Source: Haliclystus octoradiatus (taxonomy: Eukaryota > Cnidaria > Staurozoa > Stauromedusae > Haliclystidae). From it: 64,000 nt of DNA. The position numbers and the translations under genes are program-made. Position 1 is the first letter of the stretch, and the number at the start of each line of letters is the position of its first letter. The stretch is from the NCBI GenBank assembly GCA_916610825.1, contig OU744451.1:21105482-21169481 (forward strand), written 5' to 3'. Below are positions 1 to 12,300 of the stretch, piece after piece. The notes under the pieces were generated by a model, which searched no databases, was not told the origin of the DNA, and saw only the letters and a list, made by a program, of their open reading frames with translations.

Positions 1-390
1 ACTGCATAATAACAATGATATGTAAAAACTTGGCATTCATTCCTTTGTTGCGTCGTCATGTCATCAAATTATGAAAAAAATTCAATTCATAATTAATGTT
101 TTTCCTAATGTGTTATAGTAGTAGTGCACGACACCAAAACCATGAAAAAATCTCGAAATTTCATTGCGTTTTCAATGCATTTTCACATTTTAATATCGTG
201 AATATGAATGTTTTCATGGTTTTCAAATTTTGTCAGGGCTTAAAAAATTTGTGTTTTTCATTTTTTACATTTTCACTTTCACATTTACACATCACTTTCA
301 TGGCATTTTCATGGTTTTGGTGTTGGTAATGCAGGTAGCTTTAAATTGTCAACTTCTATGTCACTAATGTAACTTTAATTTTGTTTGAAG
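1..390. other. intron of the left-hand gene with a foldback element
   Basis: This sequence precedes the first recognisable exon and should be intron of the left-hand gene, whose upstream exons lie outside the window. Most of it is one inverted-repeat element, described separately at 129-327. I see no coding signal in the remainder. The open frame at 96-329 is an artefact of the AT-rich repeat. Confidence 0.6.
129..327. repeat. foldback element, CACCAAAACCATGAAAA ends
   Basis: The left end reads CGACACCAAAACCATG and the right end CATGGTTTTGGTGTTGG, an inverted pair. The interior is a run of TTTTCATG-like units. The flanks GTAGTGCA and GTAATGCA may be a degenerate 8-bp target duplication. A related copy lies at about 41100-41253. 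The family is not one I recognise. Confidence 0.6.
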
Positions 391-3300
391 ATATTTGCTC
401 AAAGCATTGTTTGCTTAGCTGATCAAAGATGGGAAATAAGACGAATGTCACAGCAGGTACGTTATAATGTTAAATTAACATTGATTGCTGTCCTATTACT
501 TTTTGTTCTCAGCAGACTAAGCATGCTCATTTTCTAGAGATGTACTCTAGGCAGCAAGTATTTGCGTTCTAATTGTTCCTCTAGTAATGGTAAGTTAGTA
601 ATGTGGTAATGATTGTTAAGTACAAAACTGCGAAAAAAATTGTTGAGTTCACAAACATTTTATAAAAAGTTCATGTTTCAAACATGAACTTTTAAAACAT
701 TTTATGAATTGTTTATGAAAGTTTTATAAGGTGCTCATGAACAGTTCATGAGCTTTACAAACTTCCACTGTTCACAAACGGCTTATAAACAGTTCATGAT
801 TCATGAACTTTACAAACATTCATGGATTTGACATGAACAACTTATAAACATTACAAACTTTTATGAATGTTACAAACTTCCATGAACAGTTCATGAAAAT
901 TAGGTCATTTAACGTTAATGAACTGTTTTCACAGGAGAGCTGCCTCGTAACATCATATGACTATCTATGTTGTCCCTCTTACACCTTTTTTAATTATTAC
1001 ACAAAGAACGCTGCAAACCATGGTCAGACTAGGGATGCGAATCATATTTAAACAAGCATATTTAAGTAATCAAATACTCCATCTTATTTTACAAGTTATC
1101 AACACTGTATTGATATTCAATTAATAATCGAGGTTTTCGGTATTTGATTCGCATTCCTAGATCAGACACAGTTGACAAAGAAACTTGTTTAAAGCTGCAT
1201 TTACTTCATTTACTGCATTTACATTTTAAAGATCATTTACTAATATCAAGAGTATGCGGTACATGATCATAGAGCTTGTGATTACAAAAAAGTTCATGGG
1301 TTAATAATGAATTCATATTTGTTACACTTCATTTGCATTTCATGAAAAATCAATTAATGATTTTTGAAAGTTCATGGAAATTTCGTGGAAAAGTAGGCAA
1401 TTTGACGTTCACAAACGATGTTGTCACAAGAGAATTTAATTGTCGTGCTCATAGAGCTACTTTTCATTCATTCCATGTGTTATTTGCGTCTTATTTCTCA
1501 GGTTTTACCTCTTATTGTTGAAACCATTCGTTTCTATGACATCGATCTACTTGCAAGTTTCTGGAGTTCTTCTTTAATTCAATTCCCGTCGTTACAATGT
1601 TATGCTGCATGTCTATCACTCAAAGAATCGTTACTACATTTATCAATACTTAAAACATGCATGCCACAGTATGTTTCTTCGTCAGAGGTATGATGATACA
1701 CTATAATGTTATAAATATATAATGTCATCCACTCAAAGGCAAGTCAAAATTACCATCAAGTTTCATTGCACTTCTCCGAATTGTGTAACAGAGACATGAC
1801 AACAAAATAGTCAATAGAGTTTTAAAGCCAATTTGCATATAAGCAGGGATTTCACTTATCGGAATTGCATTTAAGCAGGTTTTACTGTATTGTAATCATT
1901 TATTATTAACAATTTGAATTACAACCCCTTCAAGTACATGTAAATATATTCTTGTGTTCAGGAAGGGTAATTTTAAACTCTAAACTTGGACTGTGTTTAA
2001 ACTAATAGCTCAGATTTGTTAGCTCAGTTAATACTTGAATTGCTCAAGTCCAATAATTGCAGAAAACATACCAGGCAAGTTGTTGATGCCTTTAACGTGG
2101 CATTCAAATTGACAGAAATGAAATAATGTCTAAAGGTCAACAATCAGGCAAGAATTTCACACAGGCTAGAAGAACTTATTAAAATGTGTTCCTCATTCCT
2201 AGAAACGCCAATGAAAGGCCAATCAGATGCAACTAATTGCAAACTCGAGTCACATGACAAGATGTTGTTGTTGTAAGATTGTGGGGTGACTAAGTGACGT
2301 GTGAAGCACATTCTTCTTATTTATTTGATTGATAAAAGAAACAACCTTAATGAGCTCCATCAGCTTATTTGCTGAAGATCTGACGTAATCTCACAGAGTA
2401 ATAGAATTTGCCTTGTTAACAATTCTCAAATATTTGTAAAAGTATGTATTGATTGCATGTTTTGTATTTTCAGAAATTTGAAATCCGTCGTAATGGAACA
2501 GAATCAATAGCAAGTGGTATTGAAAGCAGTCTGCCACATTTAATTAATCAAGTAAGAAAACCATGCATTTACAGATCAAGCTATCGCATGCCCTTTTCGT
2601 TAATAAACGTACAATCTGAACAATATTTGATATAAAATTTGGCTATTCAAGAGGATTTTAAACCACACTGGCTGGTTCGATAAAATGGGGGATAATCCTG
2701 GGACTCAGAGTCCAGCAAAAATTTAGAAGAAACTGAAGGAAATAGTTACAAATTCAGGTTTATATTATCGGTAAAAAATCAATTACCTCCTTTTATTTGG
2801 GAAATAAGTAAAAATGCAGTTTTTGTAATATTTTAATGACAATAACACCTAAATTAAAACAGCTGTAAAAATGTTTACATGATTTAATGACATGGAAAAT
2901 TTTGGAAGTGCTCAAAAATTGAAATCACTGTACCAAATAATTAAAAAAAAAGATAATATTACGTTTACCCACAATGTTTATGTAAATTAAATTTACTAAA
3001 TTTTCTAATAAAAGCTGGGTGAGGGTATTTTAAAATATGCCCAGAATATGTAAAAAAGTGACCCTATGATATTTGTTATCATATTTTGCCTGCAGTTAAT
3101 GATATACAATTTGGATTCCTACCCCTTCTTGACTGCTGGCGCTTGCTTGCCGGTTATAAAAAAATGTTTGTTTTTATGTTATGCTTCTGTTCTATTTTTA
3201 GGCTCTTATAATTATTGAGAAGGCAAACTTTGACAAGGCATCAATTGCTGCCATAGAAGTTCTACTCCTGTCAACTGTTCATTGTCAAAAGGTATGTTAC

Positions 3301-6300
3301 AATATAATTACAAATGCTTATTTATTCTTACTTTTAATATGTAATATGTTTATAATAGCTAGCTATGACCTCGAGGAAACACAGTTCATGAATGTCAATT
3401 AGTCACACTTTTGTGAACTATTTGTGATTAAGTTTGCGGCAGGTTCATGAAAAGCAGGCCATGTAAGCTACCGTTACTCAACCTTTTATAAACTTTAGGA
3501 AGATTTTCAAATATTAAATTTAAATGTTGATGCGGTAACACATTTTTTCAATTGATTTCAAACATTTTTACCATACAATAAAAACATCATACAAATTGAA
3601 AGCAAAACCTTTTTTTTGCTTTGTGACTAATAGTGTTACATAATATTATTATAAATTCACGAATATATTATCGAACCAGCTTTCCAATCGTGGTTGACTG
3701 GTAGAGCCTTTTATATTGTCGCACTAAACATGGCAATAAAATGGTTACGTTCAAAAACATAGATCATTCCATCAATTCTTTGATTAGTATATCAAAACAT
3801 CGAAGACTCTGATTAACAAGGAAGTTTTAACGTTCAAACATTAGTTACGTAAAATATTGTCCTAAAGAAATAAAGTAAGTTTTGGCTATCATTTTTCCAT
3901 AAAGATCTTGGGCCTGTGTTACATTTGATAACTTTAGGCTAATTAAGTTGAATGATTTGATTTATTTTTAAAGATTATTCTGTTGTAAAGTTTTGTTTTT
4001 GATTTCTGTTCTCACAAATTAATTCCTTATTTTTAGGTTGTTGCAGAAAGATCTTTTATGGTTTTGATCAGATTCTTTCAATCTTTGATCACTTGTCAGT
4101 TTGGTAAAGATCAAGGTAAATTCCCACTGCAAAGTGTATTATACTCACTCGCTTAGAAGTAGTTTGTCGATATGCATCAAGAGTACACTGCAAATATACT
4201 GTTATTATTTGAACTGTTATTGCTAGATAGAATGGACGGTCTACATACATTACATTACTTGATATTAATGATCAAGATGGAATATTTTATAAAACTGAAG
4301 AATATAGTTATGAAAAGCATTTTTTCATCAAAATGGATCAAGTTACTAGCTCAGGGTATCTTCTAATTGATAGTTGGTTTTCCATACCTACCCGGAGAGA
4401 AGATGGGGATCAGTAAAGGAAAATCCAATAAACTTATTACAACACTCAAAGCTTTTGATGCACATGGCGCTTGCATATCATAAAACGCAGATAAACATGA
4501 ATGTGTTTGATAGAATTCTATCCCTCCAGAGAATGATTAGAACACAAAACTAGGTGTGCAATAACAGCTAGCACCTTCTGTAAAATAAGCTAGTACCCTG
4601 GATCTTCACAGTATGATAATTATCTAATATGGATAAACACACTGAGACTTTGTAAATGCTTACATCAGTACTTGCAGAATTGTAACTTTCCCCTAAAATT
4701 CAGTAGCATTCCCTACAAAGGGGAAAAATAACAACTCTGCCAAAGCAAAACATCAGCTGATTTTAACTCCGACTAAATTAAGAAGTGTAAGCTATATTTA
4801 AATGGTCCGATTTCATGAACTCGTATTTTTTGCAACGTGATTGACACAAAGCATTCAATTTTTAATAAACTAAAAATTTTGAACCAAGAATCCACTCTAA
4901 ACGTTTTATGCTTCAATTTGATTTTAAATTAAATGTTTATATCGTAGATCCATGGCTGCAATCAAATAATCCCAATACATCTTCAATAGAACAACGTCTA
5001 TGGTAAGTAACAGTTATGTATATAAATGTTAGCATTATGGTATTAATTTCCAGAGGGGCACTTCCCCTGCGAAAAACAGTTCAGGAGTTTATGAACAGTT
5101 CATGAACAGTTCATGAACATTAAATGGCTCCAATTTTCCTGCACTGTTCATCAACTGTTCATGAACTCCTGAACAGTTTTCGCAGGAAATAAAGGTGTGA
5201 GAATCCGACCCATTCTGAACAAATTTCAGATAGGATTCGGATTGCGTTTCAACTTTCGGATCGGAGCAGATAAACATTATTCTTGTCGGATTAAACAGGA
5301 ATTTGAAAATATTTTTACATTGATTTTTCAGTTTTTATTATTTTCTATGATACTATTTTTGTGTTTATTATTTTTAACATTTTTATCACTAGATGTTATG
5401 AATTACATTTTTATAGTGCTTATTTCAAGCATTTTTAAGCGCTTACAATATAAATGAAATAAATTAATTAATATATTGTATTATCTGTGAGACTATGTAG
5501 ACTAGAGGTTAAAAGAAATGTCAATCAATAAAGAAATCTAATATCTATAATAACGATTGATAATACGGTATTCAGATGAATCTTCCTAGTGATGATTTGT
5601 GTAAAACACAACTATGTTAGCACAATGTTTCGGCTGATTAACTTCAGCCATTCTCAAGTGAATGTTTTATTAAAAATTATCACAGGTATATATATATATA
5701 TATACGTTAATATTTTTTTGCCCCTTGAGGGTAAAATTACATTGAAACGAAAGTATTATCATTATGTCAGTGGATATCGAAACTAAGATGCAACAAAACT
5801 ATTAAACTTCTCAAAAGGTAACTAACTGAAATACTTTTCTAATCCTTAGGGTAAATACATTGCTGAATGATGAAATGCATGCTATTATGTTATTTACAAA
5901 CTGCAGCCTTGATATAATCCCCTTGAACATTCATTGATGGTCTAAGTTCTTTAATCGCTATCATTCCGTTGACAAGGCAGTCAAATATATTTTTACATTT
6001 TTTTAACTATTTTAAACTGTTTTTCAAAATCATCAGTTGGGATCATGCTCTTCACGGATGTGATCATAAACTAAGTAAAACAAAGAAACGTCAATCATTT
6101 AATGCAAATGTTAACATCAATATTAAAAAAAAAAATTCATTCATCCACAAACCGGTTAAGCTTGCAGCTTTTTTTCACCGGGGTGATTGTTTAAAACTCT
6201 TGATATGCTTTACCAAATAGATGTGTCTTTAGATCTCTTTTGAAAGTTGTCAAAGAGGAGCAGGATCTGAGAACGTCTGGAAGTGTATTACAAGATGCTA

Positions 6301-9300
6301 AAGCAGCCCCATCTCCACTAGATTTAATCAAATAATATCCTGACCATTATGATGACTAACACTCCAGTTGATAGTTGGCAATATCTTCTTATACTAATAA
6401 TACTGTCTGTTTGTATAAAAATAATTTTGATCTTCTTATACTAATAATACTGTCTGTCTGTAAATAAATTATTTTGATATTTCTATATTTCTATATTTCT
6501 GTGTCTGTCTGCGACTTATGTATGTCTTACTGGCGAAATAATCCATTGTCGGGAAATTATGCAAACGTTAATGTTGAGATAACCATGTACAGTAACAAAT
6601 TTGTTGTATGAATATTATAATATTCTGGTGTTGTTTTGAAATAATAAACTTCAATTGAAATAATAATAAGAAGTTGATAGTCGGCAATATTAAATAATAA
6701 TCTACCTCGACAGAAGTGAAATTGCGACATTAAAAAGATTTTTAAAGCTTTTACGAGTCGGATCGGATCAATTTTTTATTTTGAAATTTGAATTGTGGTC
6801 AATTTTCAAGAAATCCGATCCAACCCACACCTCTAGTGTACAATTTTCTATTGTTTGAAAATCCTTTCTCTAAAATGGGAGATATGTTACATTTTATTGA
6901 TTTCTATTTTAGCTTTGATTTTGATCTGCCAACTGACGAAGAAAAATGTCTTAAACAAGTAAGAATTATCGAACGATTAATTTGAAGGTATCAAATATCT
7001 GAAATTTTGCTAAGTAGCCTTTTAACCATGCCAACCATTCAGTGTGATTCTCACTCATCTCTTGTCCCTTTATTAGTGCGTTGCCGTCTCAATTACTTAC
7101 AATTATTATGGATTAATGCTGATAGACTTTGTTGAAAATTTTTTACAGTGTAACCCACTTAAGTGCAATCCGGATAAGTGAAATTCCCGCTTATCTGCAA
7201 CCTGAATCTGAAAACCTATAAATTATTTTCTTGTCTAATGTTTGCTTAGCAATTTCGGATAAGTGCAAATTCGGATAAATGCAACTGAAATCGTTAGCAA
7301 TTCTTACTTTCACTTAAGCGGGTTGCACTGTATTGCTTGACTTAATTCAGAATCGAATTCTTACTTTTATAGATCCATAGCCAAATTTTCAGTGAAGTTT
7401 ATCCTCATTTGCTACCATACTTTCAATGTTGTCATTTAAGAATCATGGTAAGTTATAGAATTAATAAACGATATCAATAATATCAGAAGTTGCTACTGCA
7501 GGTTCATATATATTACCTTCGCTAGCACTATGAAAAACACCAATTAATTCATGAATAGTTCATAAAACGTTAATGAATGTTAAATGGCCTATGATATTGC
7601 TCATAAGTTTCTCATGGACGTTTTCATGAAGCCTTCTGTCTACCGTTCATTAATATCATTTCTTATTATTATTTCCTAGATAATCGCTCTTAGATAATCT
7701 ACAGAACAATGTTTACTTAAATTGTCTTTCCATATAAGAAAGTTCATGAACTGCTATATAATCATCATTACCATTCATTCAGAAATCAGTTTTGCTCAAT
7801 ACATTATTTCTGCTATTCTTGAGAATTTCTTTCGGCTACGTAATATCTTTCATTGAGTTACTTTCATCGATCAATAAGTAATTATAGCCAATGATAGAAA
7901 CTGCTATTCCAGTGTACCATATTTATAATAAAAATACTCTGTATCTTGTTTGTTAATACGATTATTAATGTGTCTTCCTGTCCTGATTTTCATTTTAGAT
8001 TGAATGGGTTCCTATTATTACGTATTCGATTAATCCTAATGAGCAAAACATGATATTACAACTTGAGCTTGCTCAATTACTATTGAAAATGTAAGTAGAC
8101 AATAATATATTATACTATACACTTAATGTATGGTGCTGAGGGAAATAAAAATCACTATTTTCTGAGGCACTCATACATCATCATCATCATCATCATCATC
8201 GTCATCGTCATCATTTATTGAGTTAACCTTTTAAGCCTAGACAGGCTTTTTTCAAAGGGCTCATTATAAAAATTATAAAAAATGTTTTACAAATACCAAG
8301 ATTAAATAATTAGTGTATTTACAATACATTAAATGCTTTAATGGGGCTTTAGTGTATTCATGGTTTTTAACTAGACAATAAAGATGCAGCCAATATCAGT
8401 AATGTATTTTAATTAATTGACAGGATTTCAATTAAAGGCATTGTTTTATTTGCTTGATACATGTTTATTGCTACCTTTTCTTCGTAAAAGCTCCTGCGTT
8501 AAAGCAGATGAGCAGCAGTGTAACAAAAGGTAATAATTTTAAAATGCTATCTGAGACTTCTTCATGTGTGTACTCTGTTAGCCTTCTTGAATACGAGAGT
8601 ATGCTACTCTACTTACTTATGTTTCCTCTATAAACGCTGTGAAAATGCTACAAGCAAACTTTGCTACAGTCAAACCTGTTATAGCGGTCACCTCTATACA
8701 CTGACCACCTGTCTATGTGGTCACTCGTGCATTGTCCAAAATAGTATTTTGTATTGAATCAAACCTGTATATAAATAGTGGTCAATTTATCTACATCTCG
8801 TAGCTGGCTGTTCTATACAGGTTTCACTGTACCTTCTTTCTATTACACCAGTTTTTATTTTCAATTAATTTCTCAATTGAAAGATTGGAAAATCATTGTG
8901 TACTTTGTTGGTTTTCCATAGCTGCGCTAACTTCAGGGAGTATCAGCTTAACCAGCAATTTTATGTGCAATTTTCATTTTCTGAATTGTACGCGGAATTT
9001 ATTCTTTTAGATCAAATTTGTTGGCTGATAAATCGAAAATTCTAAATTCTGAAAGGTATGGATTTGGTACTTAATAGCTATCTACTTTATTCGAGCATGA
9101 GAGATTTGTCCAGAACAGCTTATTTATTCAACTTTATTTGATAATTCACATGAAAGATTGGTGTTGTACAGTCAAACCTGTTATAATGGTCACCTCTATA
9201 AAGCGGTCACATGTCGATAGTGGTCACTCTAGCAATGTCCAAAATAGTATTTTCTGTTGAATCAACCCTGTATATAAAGGCCACCTGTCTATAATGGTCA

Positions 9301-12300
9301 ATTTATCTACCCTTGTAGCTGGCTGTTTTATACAGGCTTCAATGTATCAGAATTTGAAAACTCACATAAAAGATTGGTGTGGTATTTATTTATATGCTGT
9401 TATGCTATGTTTGCCTTTCTTTTGCCTGACTGTAACACTGAGACTAGAGTAAATTAACATGGGCTTTCAAATACATCTGGTCTAGCAAATACGCAGTGCA
9501 GAGTCTGGGTCTGGCTAGAATCCTTAAAGGCTGAATTAACTTTCTAATATTATAGACTCTCTAAATATTCTGTAGAATTTCTAGAGATAGTTTGACTTCA
9601 TGCTAACATTTCTTATAATGAAGCAACATTGTATTGTTTGCAAGGAAATCATTACTTGCATTCCTTTTTGAGATTATTCAGGTAACATTTGTAAAATATT
9701 AAGAAAGAGTTAGGATCTCAGAAGGAGAAACTTTTCTCATCCCCGGTTGAACCTGTTCAAAGTACGATACTACAGTGTAACCCGCTTAAGTACAATCTGG
9801 ATAAGTGAAATTCCCACCTATCTGCAACCTAGCTTTGAAACCATATAAGCTATTTTATCGGATGAATGCAGTGAAAACCGTTGACAATTTTGATTTGCAC
9901 TTCAGCTTGTACACTGTAATAGAATGTCACTATCCACTTCTTCTGAGAACATTGTTTGTTATGTCCTTTTATTCAAAATGCGTATAAATTTTGTTGTGGG
10001 CTAACTGATTACCAACTTAGTATGAATCTGTCTGTTGATGATCTAGCATAATAGGCACATTGATTGGTGTTTGGACTGGAGTAGGTTCCCCATGTTAATC
10101 TTATCATTCTTTCCCCTGCAAAAATAGTCAAGGAGTACATGAACAATTGGCACCGTTCAAAGTTCATGAACTGTTCATGAACTCCAGGACTATTTTCGCA
10201 GGTGATACCCTACATAGCAATATCTGTACCTTAACATGTTTATTTGTCAAGGCATACAACCTTGGAAAACGCCGAACTTTGCATTCCATGCTCTATCAAC
10301 AGGATTGCCACATATATCACTTACAAGGTAAGTCAATGCTGTTATCTACATGATAGGATGATGAACAGAGAGTGATTACCTTTCAATACTACCCCTGCGA
10401 AAAACAGTTCAGGAGTTCATGAACAGTTCATGAACGTTAAATGGCTCCAATTTTCCTGAACTGCTCATGAACTGTTCATGAACTCCTGAACAGTTCATGA
10501 AAATTCGGGGCCATTTAACGTTCATGAACTGTTCATGAACTCCTAAACTTTTTTCGCAGGGGTGAGACCTAAAAATGCCAGTGGACAAAGAAAAAGAATC
10601 TTTTTCAATATATAACTTTTGTCACATATGCTATTTAAGAAGACATAAACACAGTGATGAAAAGCCTGAGCTAGTTACCAAACAGTGTGTATTATATCAT
10701 ATCAATTTAAAAGTTGCTTGTGCAACTCAAGCTATGTAGGTTACACCAAAAATCAGCTACACGAAAGGAAGCACATAACATTGAAGTAGGCAGTCGATTT
10801 CTACTATGTCACTGTGAGCCCACATGGGACTGCACGAGAAAATGTTGGGATACACGAGTGAAGCGCAAAAGATCAAGAGCTCCGAGCGAGTGATTTTCAG
10901 CTTCCCGAGTGTCTCCCAACTTTTTGAGTTTTGTAAATATGAATACAAACAATTGCAAGTATGTGGTAGCCCTTTTCTAAAATAAAATAAATGTCGGAAT
11001 CTCATTCGATGGCGAATTTTCAATTCATGAATTCACAAATTAAAATTCAATTTCGATTCATAAACCAAGCAAAGAGAATCCCACAACAAGATAGATATTG
11101 TGGAATAAAGGAAGACATATACAAGAACGTCTGTAATATAAGTGGTACAATAGTTCTTTAGCAAATTAATGCAGTAATTGCTATTTAAATCTTAGGTTTA
11201 CCTTGAAACAGCGTAGCCTATAATTGTCTTTTATTCTGTGTTTTTATTTTGCATGTTACACGAGCAATAAATCATTTACCACACTTTTCAATAAATATAA
11301 ACATCTTGAGCTAAATGTCGTTTTGTAAATCGTAGCCATTATTGAGATGTTTATTGTATTGTTATCAAAAAGTTATAAATTCTGTATTTTATCACAGATC
11401 AAACTTTTTGATCCTTGCGGTTTTTCCCGGTTTTCGGAGCCATGTTTTACCCTAGGATTTCATGCACGCTCTTTCGACCAATCAGATTCATCAGAAACCT
11501 TTGTGATATTTTAGAAATGCTTTTCATTACAGATTGAAACCAAATCTAAATTTTCAAGCAGATTCCAATCTGCTCCGTATTATTTTTTAAATTTTCGTAC
11601 TCTTCAAAATGGATACAGAAGATATCCAAAACGTTGAAAATCAAAATAAAATTAAAAAACTTTTGCACCTGACTTTTGCTGTCACATATAGTAGTTTATG
11701 TTTTATCTTATCTATTTGATAGGATACAGATTCACAATTACTGAAACATCTTCTCGATGCTATATTTACAATTAGCAAAGCTTTCAAGCATCGATTTATC
11801 ATACATCAAGTATTTGAAGCAATTGCAGCCAGGATGAAATATGTAAGTTATTGTTAGATTAATGAACAAAATGGGTCAAAAAAGAGACTGTTCTCGTTAC
11901 TCCGAGTTTTGCGCCATCTGAGTTTCTTGCCTGATGATCGCCGTATGACGTTAAGCTCGGAGTAGCGAGAACAGTATGTCTCTTTTTTGACTCATTTTAT
12001 TCATTAATCTATTAAAGTGCACATGACACCAAAAAATTTTATTCCGGAATCAAGTAGCCCATGCAAAATAAATAGGAATGGCGTCAATAATTTTTCGATT
12101 TGGAGCCTTATAAGCGGAGATATTTAATTTTGAAAGTACCATATTTCAGAAATTGTGCTCCTTCGAAAGTCGGAACTCATGCCGGAATGACAAGAGAGCC
12201 CACTATGGAAAAATAACCAAGTCTAGACTTGAAAAATTCGTAACTTTTTTCTCGCGAAAAAGAAATTGTCCACTTTCCAGAACAGATATGCCCATATCTT

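Noticed and set aside
5592-5790. 65-codon frame with ER-like hydrophobic stretch
   Set aside because: It spans a (TA)n microsatellite and a Penelope-like tail; there is no splice or start context.
8918-9040. Alternative exon start after TTTTCCATAG at 8921
   Set aside because: It reads well for about 35 codons but runs into a stop before the donor. The acceptor at 9009-9010 gives a phase-consistent 45-base exon instead.
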